Positions 1-11,990 of a DNA stretch of 64,000 nucleotides are shown piece after piece. Below the pieces are notes generated by a model. That model searched no databases, was not told the DNA's origin, and was given only the letters and a program-made list of their open reading frames with translations. Source of the DNA: Polytrichum commune (taxonomy: Eukaryota > Streptophyta > Polytrichopsida > Polytrichales > Polytrichaceae); the NCBI GenBank assembly GCA_950295325.1, contig OX485803.1, positions 47,321,554 through 47,385,553 of the forward strand, in the 5' to 3' direction. How positions within the stretch are numbered: position 1 is the first letter of the stretch; the number at the start of each line of letters is the position of its first letter. The position numbers were made by a program, and so were the translations under genes.

Positions 1-1939
1 TTCCAAGTGCAACCAGTCACATGTCATCATCTTTCGGTTTTTTTTGTTTTTTGTTTTTTTTTCTAATTTTTTACCAACATTGTAAGAGACTTATTTATAC
101 CTCTTGCAGGACGGGTATTTTCATTTTCAAACCGGTTTTGGGACAAGTTTTTTTTTTTTGGACCTTTCCATGGACGGGTTGATTAGAAATTACTGGTTTT
201 GGGACGGGTTGTTTTTTCTTTAACCTATCCATGGACGGGTTGGTTTAGAAATTACCAGTTTTGGGACGGGTTGCAAATTTTTTTGCCTTTCAATTCAAGG
301 TGTTTGGACGTGGACGGGCAAAAACCTTGTGAAAAATCAGCCCTGTATTTGGGTACTTACTTTCAATGCTAAGAATTAATTATGTCGGTTTCTAGGACAA
401 AACTAATGCCAAGTGGTGGTAAAGGTTCTAATCTAGGCTTAATTACGATCTAAGCAAATCTAAATAGCTATAAAGCAACGGGAAAGTTGGTGAGGTCAAA
501 AAGGTAGCTGCACTTTTTGAAAAGTCTCCCAACACCCACATTGGAAACCTCTTTAATACCTTTTTGAAGCTACTATATTTGATCAATTATCCATTCATTC
601 ACCCTTGCTTTGCAAGCTTTCCCCTTCTTGTTGAGGTAATATTACGGGTTTCAAAGGGTACCCTCCTAGCATTGCTACTTAATGTTATGTTTGAGGGAGA
701 AATCATCAATGAAAGCAACTATCTATGTTTCTTGAAGGTAGGAACTGGTGATGAACAACACATATACTAGCCATATGCTCGCTTCAAAGAGAGAAAGCCA
801 CTTGTTGAATAAATAGCAGAACATAACACAATATTTCAAACCAATCGAATCGTTGTAATCTATAATGTGAACATCCAATGTTATCAATTGTGGGTTGGTA
901 TTTGTAGTTTGCACCCACAATATTAGTGTTTTGAAGTACAGTGTTCTCAGTGTGAGTGTTTTGTTGATGGTGTGGCCAACAATATTTCACTATAGCCTAT
1001 GTAGTGAGACGGTTCACAAGGCACCCGAGTGCATGATGTACAATGCAATACACTTTGTAAATTTAGAAAACAAGGTGCTATGCATGCGAGGCCATCGTAG
1101 CATTAGTCAATGAAGGTACTTGCTTGCAGACCCTTGTTTCTATTCCCAGATACTACCTTGCTCTTCATGGTAGATCTACAATTAATGCTCCATCAATCCT
1201 CTCACCATTGTTTTCTCTTTACTCTTGACTTTCAAACGATCAAGTAAGCTTAATTATATGGTACACCTCGATCTCAAGCCGATCGATCACATATACTGTA
1301 TGATTCAGCTTGACATGCAGTTTCATGTGTGTTTGTTCTTATATAGGCCCGCGTCGAGCAGATAGCTAGCTAGACAGACCCATTTTCAATACCCCCAAAT
1401 CTTACTATATAGAGTCCCCTAAAGTCGTGAAGTTCCACACATGTATCGCTGTCATTTTATGACATGAGGAAAGAAGTCAAGAACATCACACATGTAGCTT
1501 TCACATTGGGCGTGACGAAAAAAGTCAGTTGAAAGGCACGGATGTGGGTTCCTTGAAAAGGGTGCTAATCGTAATCAAGTTTTCGTCTCCCAGTGATCGG
1601 CAATAAGTTGACCTATGCTTTGAACATGGGTTGGTGGATTCAATTATCCATGTTCATGAGAACTGATTTTCAACATGTTCATTTAAGCTTATTTTGTCTC
1701 TAATTGGCATTGAACAATGGCTTCAAATAAAATTACACAAGATTAAGAATTAGTAACCACATTATGAACACACAAATTGGTGTTATTGATTTCTAGGAGT
1801 AGTTACTAATCTGGTTGGGGGGCACACCAAATGTAGAGGATTGGTGGCATGTGAGTGGAATTGATACTTGTGGAGTCAATCTTTTGGAAATCTTACTTCT
1901 ATTAGAAATACAATGAGAAAAAGGGTAAAATAGAACTAG
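1..1939. other. Intergenic, no supported gene
   Basis: I see no gene here. The short open frames carry no motif I recognise and have AT-rich, non-coding composition. The only clear structure is the short tandem array near the left edge, listed separately. Confidence 0.6.
110..300. repeat. 61-bp minisatellite, about three degenerate units
   Basis: The phrase 'ttttgggacgggtt' or a close variant recurs at about 135, 196 and 257, a 61-bp period. Each unit also carries 'catggacgggtt' and a T-rich stretch. The array is short and diverged. No function is apparent. Confidence 0.7.
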
Positions 1940-2824
1940 TTAATTATTCAATCCGTCCATGTTCTAGATGTCCTTCTTGTTGTAGCCGTGAATGACGATG
2001 GGTAGGTTCTACTTCTAGTTGTCAACAACTTGTTGTTCCATGCTTGCGTACGTTTTCACCTAACAACATGCAAAATCGGATGTTGTGGCGCTTGCGAAAT
2101 GCTTCCAACCAGCCAATGGATGCTTTGAAATCATTCATCCCAATGCCTTCAACCACCTTCAAGGCCTTGTCTCGGGGGGGGGGGGCAGTGTGTTAAAAGT
2201 TAAGGATATAGGTGCGAATAACCACTATTTTATAGGGGGGTATTACTTTCAATTCTCTTCTTTTTTCACATGCTATCATTATGTAAATTTCTACTTTGGG
2301 TTAATAGAAAAATGGCTTGCATTACTTATAATTCCAAATTACCTATTATTCCATACCCTATAGTACTTTAAAGATGTCCAATGCCATTTTTGATACCCTA
2401 TATTACTGTTAAGCCCAATTATAATTTTTTGCTCCCATGTTTTTAAAATACCCTATCATTTGTTCGCACGTATATTGCTACTCCAACCAATGACTACCCC
2501 CCCCCCCCCGAGGGCCTTGTCTTGCAAGATACGGCCAGAAACAAGAATGTTTCAAGAACGAGCACAAGCAAACCACCATTAGACTCGCTCATCCATGAGC
2601 TTACCATCACCAATAACCCGGGTTGATCGTTTCTGGGTGGGAGCTTGGTTTTGAAAGATTGATGCAATGATCTTCTCCTTGTTCTTGTTCCAGCTGACAA
2701 CGGTGCCAAGAGAGACACCATATTTGTTCGCACAAACTCTCATAGCCATGCCATTGAACAAGTCTTACACTATGTTTGTCTTTTGTCCCAACGTCTTCTC
2801 AACGTATTTCTTTTTTCCGGCCAT
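1940..2824 (-). pseudogene. Tigger/pogo-type (CENP-B-like) transposase, decayed
   Basis: The frame opens with an ATG at 2824-2822. An N-terminal helix-turn-helix of the Psq/CENP-B kind follows, with 'CANKYGVSLGTVVSW' and 'NKEKI'. Next is the CENP-B/Tc5 DNA-binding domain, with 'WWFACARS', 'VSGRILQDKAL', 'DFKASIGWLEAF' and 'KRHNIRF'. Near 1960 a 'DI.NMD' remnant marks the start of the DDE domain, after which similarity is lost. In-frame stops interrupt the frame (after 'TNIV', after 'DERV', after 'ARS'), and frame is lost near 2000. A 342-bp element is inserted at 2171-2512; without it the domain reads straight through from 'LQDKAL' to 'KVVEGIG'. Such transposases cut and paste DNA transposons, and this copy is dead. 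Terminal inverted repeats of the parent element were not found. Confidence 0.75.
2171..2512. mobile_element. 342-bp non-autonomous element with poly-G/poly-C termini
   Basis: The element begins CTC followed by 12 G and ends with 13 C followed by GAG, so its inverted repeats are CTCGGGGG-type. It is flanked by direct repeats GGCCTTGT at 2163-2170 and 2513-2520, an 8-bp target-site duplication that extends to 10 bp by chance match. Removing it restores the reading of the Tigger-like transposase on the minus strand, which confirms the insertion. The interior is AT-rich with no coding capacity. The 8-bp duplication suggests mobilisation by a hAT-type or similar transposase, but the termini fit no superfamily I can name. 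Confidence 0.75.
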
Positions 2825-3667
2825 TGCTCAATCAAAGCATACTCACAAGCGCGTGCACACACACACATACAAACCCCAAACATACACACACGTGCATGCG
2901 TGCGCAAGGCAAATCTCAAGTTTGTATGTCGTGGCGGAGTATTGAAGGTGCATTATTCTGGGAATTGGAGGTCGTTCTATTTTGAGACGCAATACACAAG
3001 GGAATTTTGAGAGGAGTGTTAAAAATAAAACGTTTAAAATTCAAGGTTGGGGTGTCTATTCAGAGGAGGTGCGTTTGTATGGCAAAGTCAAGTGTACGTC
3101 TACAAACTGATCAAAGTCAGGAGGTGTTCATTTAGAAGAGGAGTTCAATCTAGCATATTTCATTGTATGTCAAAACAATATATATCACCTTATGTTAACT
3201 CAAAGAATTAATTCAATATATATATAGCAATAGCAATAGCAATAGGAATATAATGAAATTTATTTGAAGAGAAATAACATGCAACATTTGATTATAGAGA
3301 TAATAGAATATGTGATGATGATAGAATATTACAATAACTTGGATAGGGTATGGTCAGAAACTTGAGATTTTATGAATACCCTATCCATAACGTTGTCCGA
3401 ATAATATATCATATATTTATACCTCATATTATTTTTCCCAAAACATGAAATTTATTTTTATCTATCATTTGTTGTTTTATGTTCTATATTTTATCTTCAT
3501 TCTTTCACTTTAGTCATTTTGCAAACACTTGCATTAATCTATCATTTTCTCTTTGATGCATTATGTCAATGCTATTACATAAATCGTTTTCTTACCTCAT
3601 TTTCAATGTAATAGATAATATGTGGCGTTTTTGGGCCACCCCTTTCCCTTCCAAAGGGACCTAAAAG

Positions 3668-4250
3668 TGTCACACACCCTTCGGTGAAGGTGGCCTGCAC
3701 TTGCAAGTGCCCAAGCCGAGCCTGGATGATAGGTGTATAAGGTGAGTGCTTAAATTTTGGAGGGGGATTGAATTTGCGTTGTAGTAACTCCAGAGGTTGG
3801 GCCTTAGTTTTAGTTTTGTGGCTCTAAAACCCACTAGTCATTTCCATACCTAGTTTGAACCTAACCTATGACCTAGTCTAAGTGCAGACACAGCAACATT
3901 GGAACCAAAATAATCGTAATATATGAATTGAAATGGCTCTGGTACACATCAATCATGTGTGACTCATACCACCCCTAGCTGAGTAGACGGGAAATGAATG
4001 TTTTGATTGACCATTCAATGCATTCCTACTTCTTTATTAAATTGTGTGTAGATTTCCTAAGCTAGGGGACTTGGCTTAAGTCCTACCCTTTATATAAATT
4101 CTTTCTTACTTAATTAATTTCGTTCACACATCTTATTTCACTACATTCATACATAAAGCATCATTCTTACGTGGTTAGTGTACCCCTTATCTTGGAACCT
4201 TCTAGGGCCTCGTGCAGGGCCTTTGAATGTCGAATAACAACTCAAACCCT
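3668..4250 (+). repeat. Possible LTR remnant
   Basis: TGTCACACACCC at 3668 resembles the TGTCACAC start of many plant Ty3/Gypsy LTRs. A good TATA box (TATATAAA) lies about 420 bp downstream, near 4091. No matching second LTR, primer-binding site or target-site duplication was found, so the right boundary is arbitrary. Confidence 0.25.
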
Positions 4251-4609
4251 TAGGACTTCAACGGTCCAAAATGTGGTGTCACTCTACGAAGTTAAGTTTC
4301 CGATTCAGGTTTTTCCTACTAACAAGGGCTCACGATATGTTTGGTGATTTTTTCTCGTTAAGTGTGTTACATTGGATGGACCACGAATGCAACTTAATGG
4401 GATCAAGGTGACAAACGACATGTAGGTTCAACTTGTTGTACAATCTTCAAGGATTGGGACCATAACTCCCAATTCATGGGATCATAAACTCCATTTTTCA
4501 CCAATAACATGTAGAGTGGCCGTGCCGGTGATTAATCCGACTTCACCACACATGAAAATTTTTTAATAATCAAAGTTACTACCACAAAATATACGAAGGT
4601 GTTTTGAGA

Positions 4610-4682
4610 ACAACGGGGTTGAGTACCCCTTTGGCAGTCAAATGATTGAACCACTTAGCCTTACGAGTTAGGTAAGTGGGTT
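4610..4682 (-). repeat. Possible tRNA-derived SINE head
   Basis: On the minus strand 'GGCTAAGTGGTT' resembles a pol III A box, and about 35 bases later 'GGTACTCAACCCC' resembles a degenerate B box. This is the layout of the tRNA-related head of a SINE. No tail or target-site duplication was identified and the B box is imperfect. Confidence 0.25.
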
Positions 4683-7659
4683 TAGAAATGCACGCCTTGG
4701 CCGTGCTTCCTCCAATCTTGAATTGAAGGCTATGATTAGTTGACTTACCTTAGTGTTTCTTGTTCAGTTTGGCTTGATGTATGCGGAGTTGCTATCTCCT
4801 TGTTTTGCTTCCAATCTTCAAAATATGCTCTAAGTACTTCCTCTAACCCTTCAATGAACACTCTCAATTCCTACTTCATTTTCCGAGAGTTGACCTTATC
4901 TCTTTCTTTGTAGTGAACTTAGTTGTAAAACTTTGTAGTTATATTAGGTTATTCAATGATCAAAACATCTTTTCTATACACTATAATTTAGGCCTTGCCA
5001 TAATTTATCCACTAGTACATGTTATTAACTTTAAAAAAACCTAAAATCCACTCCAATCGGATAAGAATTACAAAAGTTAAGAGGTTTAGAAGCACAATGT
5101 CCATTCAACCACTCCTTCCACCTCCACATATCTAACCTCCAACTTCAAGAATTCATAACTAATTTGTGATTATTTTGAGTGGGGCTTGTCATATACCTTT
5201 GGAAAGCTAACAAAGAGGTCTAGTAGGAACAAATATAAGATGAGGATGGCAAGCCAAGATGGATCCAACAGCCTCATTCTAACGCAAGCAATCAATTAGA
5301 AGTGCCCAACTATGTATCTAGTTTTTGAAAATTCATATCTAATTCATTATTTGATCAAATTACACGTTCAAAATGGCCCTAGAAATTTAAATAAAATATC
5401 TATTTGGAAAAAATATTAAATATTAAAAAATTCTTATGCAAGCAGGTCTGATCCAACAGTCGCTACCCAAATAAACATCTTATTTTGTACTCCACATTTG
5501 GAAATTCATAATTATTTGTTCGCTTAATCAAATCACAAACAGAAAATAACTATGAATAGCTACAAAAGATGTCTACAAGAGGAAAAATAAGTGTTTGATT
5601 CAAGGTAGTAAACTAAACATTACTATTATCAGCCGCGAAGGTTTACAATACCTCAACTTTCAACACATGAACTCTAACCTACATGTAAGAAATGAAAAAA
5701 TAAAATTTAGTATGTTAACAAAAACATATACTAAGTAAGAGAAAGTAGGGAATGGTTTTTTTTGCCTTACTACAAGTGAAATGAAAAGGACAAAGAATTT
5801 TTTTTTGCCTAAGTACTCGGAGGTAGAGCTTCGCCTAAATGTCGTAGAGAAGGAAGAGTGTCCAATGTGGGGGAAGGAAATTTTTAAATCCTCTCACAAA
5901 AAAGTTGGACCCCTCCACCACCAATTTCATTTTTTGGAATCCCCCAAAATTTGGGCTCAGAAGTTACCCCGATTAAGGTTGTCACCCTTTTGCCGAGGTG
6001 GTTCCAATGGCAATCCTTCAATTTCTTTTTAATATTTTGCCACCTAGTTGGCAAGGAACAAAGGGGTAAGTGACCCCTTTGTTTTTTTGTTGTTTTTTTC
6101 TTTTTCTTTTTCTTGAAGAAGTCTTCATGCTGATTTCGCCCCTCACGTCCAACACCTCCACTTGTCTTGCGTGACCCACATTAACTAATAAACGAATCAT
6201 TGCTTAATTAGCCTTTACTAATTTAACATCTTAGCTAGTTTCTTTTATTAACTAACATTTCTTCCCGTCAGCTAGTTTCTTTTCAAGTTAGCAAATTTTT
6301 CCAACTTAGCTAGTTTCTACCTCCAATTAGATTTCCTTTTGACTAACCCTACCTTAACTAGAACTTTTGCCTTGACGGATGAAGGCCCTAACTCCTTGGT
6401 GATTCACCTTTATTTTTTTTAGACTAAAGTTTTTTTTCCCCCTCCCAATTCCCTATCAATTTTATTTGTTGATGCTAAAATTATGACCAAAAGTGACCCC
6501 GTGGAGAGGTGGACCGTTCTGGAGGATCACATAATACTATATATTGTTGGATTTTTTAAATACCTTATTTTGTAATTTTAATAAATAATAATTAAATATA
6601 TATCCTATAGTACTTATCGTTTTGAATATCTTGCTACAACCACAAATATATTAATAATGAAAATATTATAGAATATCTTCCGATAATTATATTTCATAAA
6701 TTCTAGAATTATTTCATAAGTTTTTATTATATATTTTCAATCTTATAACCCATCATCCATATTCAATTAAAAGTTGGATAAATGATCTAATACATGGCTA
6801 TTTAACTTTAGAAGATAGTCTATCTTATATTCATTATCATGTATATCTTATATCATATAGAATACATATTATATTTATGTATTTCTATTAGAATATTAGG
6901 ATATAATTTTATTAGACTAATTTTATAATTATTATGTTATTATATTTCATTGAACCATACAATTTTTTTAGTATACAATTATCTTAAATATTTTAAAATT
7001 TGTTCTTAGGTTTGTTGAATGATTGATATGATGGTCATATATCTAAGTTTAAATAAATAATGTCATATAATACCATCTTATAATATGATTTAATATACTA
7101 ACTATTCATTACATGTGATATCATATTATATAATGATATACTAAAATTCAATTTCAAGTATTATAATTTAATTATTATCATTGATGCAAAAATTATTCCT
7201 TCAATTCGCCTCTACAATGATTGAATGTATTCTCATAGGGCCAGCCATTCGAGGTCTATATTTTCTACCACGGCTGTCGACATCAATAAAACAAATGATT
7301 ATTTATTATTTTTTTGAAAAAATTATGTAATTATGTTTACAATATACATTAATTTGATTTGGTGTGGCCCCCACTTTTGATCATCAATCCACACAAACAA
7401 TCTAACTCACTTGGTGGCAACCAAAAAAGGTGACATGGGACACAAACTCCAATATTTGTCATGAAGATTATTCTATTTAATGTGGCACATCAATTTCAAT
7501 GCCATGTGCTAAATCAAATACATGGTGTACTCATCATGGCAAGCTTATTCCACCCTAGAGGGATCCAAGATATATATATATATATATATGATGTGTACAA
7601 ATTATGTAAGTAATATTGAATACATAGCGTCAATAATAGATACATGGAAACATGGGGAA

Positions 7660-7895
7660 ACAACTTCACTAAATATTGTATTTGGTGTCGCTTATTATTT
7701 GGAATTACACAATGCTATGTTTATTTATTGCATATTTTTCCAAAAAAAATGTCAAATTGGTTGTTTGGACACTATTGAACACTAACAACTTTACTTAGTA
7801 AGAAATTACATCAATAGTAAAAATATACAAGACTATGTAACTCCAAACCATAAGTGACACTAAATATCATGTTCGGTGTAATATTTGTAGCACCT
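7660..7895. repeat. Imperfect inverted repeat sharing a dispersed terminal motif
   Basis: The left arm (7665-7720) contains 'cactaaatattgtatttggt' and 'atttggaattacacaatgct'. The right arm (7835-7895) read in reverse complement contains 'gatatttagtgtcactta' and 'tttggagttacatag'. The same motif recurs singly near 10405, 13080 (inverted) and 14045, suggesting ends of a small dispersed element. Boundaries and target-site duplications are not defined. Confidence 0.4.
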
Positions 7896-8656
7896 AGAGG
7901 AGTCCATGTCTCTAGATGAACTTGGTTTGGAAATGTTGGTAGGGAATTGCTTCTAATTAGTTCTAAAATCAACAACTGACAACGTACACCTTTTCTAATC
8001 AAGACACAAATTGTATTGTATCAATAGATTTTTCTAATTGCCCTCTTTCCAATTTGTATGTTGCCCCTCTTAAAACCATCAATTCTTTTGAAGCATTAGA
8101 AATTATGTCAATCGTTCTAAAGGAGGGAGTATCCACAAGATATGACATGGATCTTTAGCATATTGATTTTACATTGATTTGAGCAGCCAAGGCCTTGACT
8201 CCAATGTTGCACTCTGTGTTTGTTGTTGTCTTCGATGATGCTGAAACCACAAAGAATCTGGTTGGGAAATGATATCCTTATGGTCAGTTGATGTATAAGG
8301 TAGATGGATCATACGGTTACTTTTCCAACTAGCCCATTTCTCCTAGAATATGAAACATGTGATTAAGTACGACATGGTTAGCAAATCTAAATAAAGGCAA
8401 TCGCTACTTCCCTCACAATTTTTGAAGCTCATATGTATATCTTATTCATGATCAAAGCAATTATGTTCACTTTGATTGTGGTTGATATTGTATTACGTCC
8501 ATGGGGCCCATTATCCACAAGGTTGTAGGTCAACTGCAATGATTCCTCTCTCAAGTACTTGTTGGCTGCCTCCACGTCTCTACATAAAATATAGAATAAA
8601 TACTCAATGCTTTGACAATGAGCATTTTCAAAGGTTAAATTCACCTTGGTACTATT

Positions 8657-9741
8657 CAATGTACGGGGAGTACCGAGGTTTAGGTAGGAGCTAGCTGAAT
8701 TTTTCTAGAGATTTCCAAATGAGTTCGCAATGATTTGGATGACGTACCGATGAAAATTTGTCGAGGTCAAAAATCAACCAGTTCAAGGAAGAATAGACCA
8801 GCAATATGGCCGCTTGAGGCATCATGGTTTGGGATATTTATCGAGCCAAATGTTTTATTATAGGCAAGTAGCTGAAGGGACTAGGGTTAGGATAGAAAAT
8901 TTTATTAGGGTAATACTAGAGTTATAAGGTCGGAAATCATGGAGGCTAATTTATGGTTGGTTCCGTTTTCACTAGACCAATTAGGGTTTTGAGGCTCTAA
9001 GCAGCCGAGGGGACCTTCTCTCATGAGTACAAGATGAGTTTGAGCTTCTTTTGTTGGCTTAAAGCTTCGTGCTTTAGCTTCGGTGCTTTGGCTTTTGTAC
9101 TTCAAGCTCGGTCTTTTGGCTTGAAGCTTGGTGTTTTGAGTTTTATTTGGCTTCAAGCTCAAAGGTTTGGCTTTGGTGCTTTGGCTTCTGTTTGGCCACT
9201 ACCAAATGGGGGGATAAGACTTGTAGAGATTTATGGGGCATGATCACATGGAATCATTCTTTGCAAACCGAGTATCCAAATTTGCTTATCCTCGCCAATT
9301 TGGCTAGAGTATAATGTGTATCAATAGTCACTTGTGAGAGAGCGTTCTATGTCCAAAATTTAATCAAAATGCAAGTAAGAAATAAGCTTAGAAACATTAA
9401 TTTGGAAGTTATGCTTAGAATTTCTTTGGAAGGGCCAGATGAGAACACAAATTCACCCCCTTAAAAGCATAACACCAATTTTCTATTATAATATAGGATA
9501 ACAACAAAACAAAACCGACTACTGTACATAACTTCGGAAACATACCAAAGTAAAACTTAGAAACTAGGAAAATTATTGAATGGTAAAGGTAAATCTCAAA
9601 ATTTAACAGAGAAAAAAAATTGGAATTTGGTAGCCTTCATTCAAAATGAAAAAAAATAAAAAATAAAAAATAAAAAATCCGAACCTCTTTACAAAAGGTA
9701 GGAAATGTACCGATTTTTGTATAGAACTCTCTAGGACTGTG
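8657..9741 (+). mobile_element. hAT element copy 1 (1085 bp), complete ends, non-autonomous
   Basis: Perfect 8-bp direct repeats GTACTATT flank the element (8649-8656 and 9742-9749), the hallmark duplication length of hAT transposons. The termini begin CA in both directions: CAATGTACGGGGAGTACC at the left and CACAGTCCTAGAGAGTT reading in from the right. The interior holds a short degenerate tandem of 'gctttggcttcggt'-like units (9035-9190) and the 3' end of a hAT transposase at 9213-9464. It is related to the inverted copy at 10581-12444. It is too short to encode a full transposase and has presumably been moved in trans. Confidence 0.9.
9213..9464 (+). pseudogene. hAT transposase C-terminal (dimerisation) fragment
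   Basis: Reading on the plus strand gives 'CRDLWGMITWNHSL', 'YPNLLILANLARV', a TAA stop, then 'CVSIVTCERAFYVQNLI' and a tail ending at a TAA near 9462. The 'C-x3-T-C-E-R-A-F' block is the conserved core of the hAT C-terminal dimerisation domain. The related copy at 11200-11626 has CAA (Gln) where this copy has TAA, so the stop arose by a C-to-T change. Only the C-terminal exon survives. Confidence 0.8.
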
Positions 9742-9749
9742 GTACTATT

Positions 9750-10580
9750 GAAGTCGCAATCTTTACAATTTGACCTATAATTTGGTCAACCCTAGTTGAC
9801 ACGCCATGGAAGTTGGAGAGAGAGAGAGAGGGAATTATTGTATATGAGCGTGCCTCTCATCTATCCAACATAAGGACTTGACTCCTTATAAGTTTGTTGC
9901 CAAATCATCTCAAGTGACATCCAATAACCTAATGTGGGGTTTTCCAAACTAATTCCATCATTCAATCAACTAAAAAAAGTGATCTCCAAGTTACATAATA
10001 TTTTAAGGTTTTAAAGTTGGATGAATGCAAGGTACACTTGTATATGAGAACGCCCTCTTTCCACTGAAGCTTTATCTATTGTTTGTGTACATCTACACTA
10101 ATATATGCAATTAGGTTGTCCCATGCAGATTTATTCACATCCCACATTATTTTAAATATTTGTTATCGCATGTACAAAATACAAGAATTTTTTGTTTGTT
10201 TGTTGTGGTTACCATACAAGATTGATAAACAAAGTTATGATTTTTTGTGATATGATTTTGACCCAAGGTAATTTGCATGGGTAAAGAGACAACTTATTTA
10301 CAAAAGTAACCTAATTGCACATGTCATTGTAGCTTGTATGCATTTTTCAGACTTTTTAAAAGCAACGAATGTAGTGCGTACTACATTGATTACCCCAATT
10401 AAACCGTGTTATTATTTGGAGTTACGCAATGCTAAATTGAAGAATGATGACAAATAAGTAGACTACATAAAACAGACATGCCTAATTCGGTTATCGATTT
10501 TAATTGGACACCTACATTTAAAGCTATGTGGTTAGGTGAGGCCCAAGAATTGATGCCAAAAAGATATCATGTGTTCAAAT
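9750..10580. other. Spacer between the two hAT elements, containing a foldback MITE
   Basis: No gene is supported. A foldback repeat lies at about 9815-10070 (separate entry). A tRNA-like pair of boxes ('ggttaggtgaggcc' and 'gtgttcaaatcac') precedes the second hAT insertion but is too weak to call. Confidence 0.5.
9815..10070. mobile_element. Foldback MITE-like element, copy A
   Basis: The left end carries 'gggaattattgtatatgagc' followed by 'gcctctcatctatccaac'. The right end in reverse complement carries 'ttctcatatacaagtgtacc' and 'cattcatccaac'. The arms are roughly 45 bp with moderate divergence. The same arms occur at 28552-28792, so this is a repeated family. The target-site duplication is not clear. 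Confidence 0.5.
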
Positions 10581-11159
10581 CACAGTCCGGGGAGTTTTAT
10601 ACAAAAATCGGTACATTCCCGATCTTTTATAAAGACATTCGGATTTTTATTTTTTTGCTCGGAAGCTACCTAAATCCAATTTTTATTCTCGGTTAAAAAC
10701 CGATATTTAACTTTACCATTCCGTAATTTTCCGACTTTCTGAATTTCGTTTCGGTATGTTTCCGAAGATTTGTATTGTATGTCGGATTTGTTTTTTTTAA
10801 ATATTGTAAAAAAAATTGGTGTTATGCTTTTAAAGGGGTGAATTTGTGTTGATAGAAAATCCAAGTATCCTTGGAAGGATTTGAACCTTGCCAAGTCCCC
10901 ACCAACTTGGGGCCAAGGATTTAGCCTTTAAAAATATATATAAATCTAAAAAGGGTTCGTACATTATTTAGAGGCTAGTTAGTACAACAATACATGCAAC
11001 TTTTAAACATCCGTATCGTCATAATTAGAAAACATAGATGAACTTACTGAACAGGATGCATCACTTGCAGAAGACACATAACGTGAAGGATTAGCATATA
11101 AAAACCAGTATTTGGTTCCAGTTTTCCACAAAGGAATTGCCTCTTTAATAATATTATCA

Positions 11160-11626
11160 ATATTTACTTCCAAGTATGTTTCTCACTCGTGTTTTTATTA
11201 AATTTGGACACTAAACGCCCTTTCACAAGTGGATGTTGATACACATTGTACTCTAGCCAAATCAACAAGGACAAGCAAATTAGGATATCGGGTTTTCAAA
11301 GAATGATTCCATGTGATCATGCCCCATAAATCTCTACAAATCTTATCTCTCCATTCAGTGGTGGCTTGCAGTTTGAAAGCTAGAAATTCACACTTACAAG
11401 CCATCACATCAACGAAGGAGGGAAATTTTGAACCTTCTTGGTAGCGATAATGCCCATAGTGTGCTAGTAATTTATCTAATTCAATCACCTCCCAATTTTG
11501 GAGGCCTATCTGCCTTGAAGGGGGTAACCGTGTGCGAATAAATGACACAATGTTCTTATATGATTGAGACAATTGGCATATGATATACCCTGATCCCGAA
11601 ACACACGAATCACTGTAGGGGGCCAA
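11160..11626 (-). pseudogene. hAT transposase C-terminal half, frameshifted
   Basis: The translation includes 'GSKFPSFVDVMACKCEFLAF', 'CRDLWGMITWNHSLKTRYPN' and the dimerisation core 'CVSTSTCERAFSVQ'. Directly after this core a one-base loss in an A run turns the expected 'QNLIKTR'-like continuation into two stops. The N-terminal zinc finger and most of the catalytic domain are absent. hAT transposases dimerise through this C-terminal region. The fragment matches the C-terminal piece in copy 1 and is better preserved. Confidence 0.8.
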
Positions 11627-11754
11627 TTAAACTCCAAAGGATCGAAAAGTTGAGCGCAAGATGCACCGAATTGGAGTAAGTTCGAACATGATGATTATGG
11701 AATCCATGACCTCCGAACTGGACCATCAAACTGGACCTCCGAAATAGATGTTCC

Positions 11755-11990
11755 TAACTAGATCACAGGTGGATCGCCGCAGGTGGATGCAGAAACAAAC
11801 GATCGCCGCAAACAGAGAAAAATCACACAAACAAACGTGGATCCCGGTAGATCGCAAGTGGAGCACAGAGAGAAATCCCAGTAGATCACAGGTGGAGCAC
11901 AAACAAACGATCACCGTAAACAAAAGAGAAATCGCATGTGGATGCACAAACAAACGATCGCCGCAAATAGAAGCAGAAGAGCAGTAGCGT
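11755..11990. repeat. Internal short tandem/interspersed repeats in hAT copy 2
   Basis: The words 'acaaacgatcgccgcaaa', 'ggtggatgcagaaac' and 'gagaaatcccagtagatcac' recur three or four times within 240 bp. Subterminal repeats of this sort are common in hAT elements and often bind the transposase. That role is inferred here. Confidence 0.6.

Larger units (their letters stand above)
2825..8656. other. Long intergenic region, mostly featureless AT-rich DNA
   Basis: No gene is supported. The stretch contains a (CA)n-rich tract at 2850-2900, an (AGCAAT)n array near 3222-3248, a possible LTR near 3668, a possible tRNA-derived SINE near 4610, very AT-rich DNA at 6530-7200, a (TA)n tract near 7570 and an inverted repeat at 7660-7895. 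Open frames in this stretch are short and show no family motifs. Confidence 0.6.

Noticed and set aside
2850..2900. CRISPR-like or coding signal in the CA-rich stretch
   Set aside because: It is a simple (CA)n tract with no spacer structure; no CRISPR array is expected or seen in this nuclear plant sequence.
10531..10580. tRNA-like A and B boxes ('ggttaggtgaggcc', 'gtgttcaaatcac')
   Set aside because: The A box is weak and no cloverleaf can be formed; the second box lies in the target-site duplication of the hAT copy.
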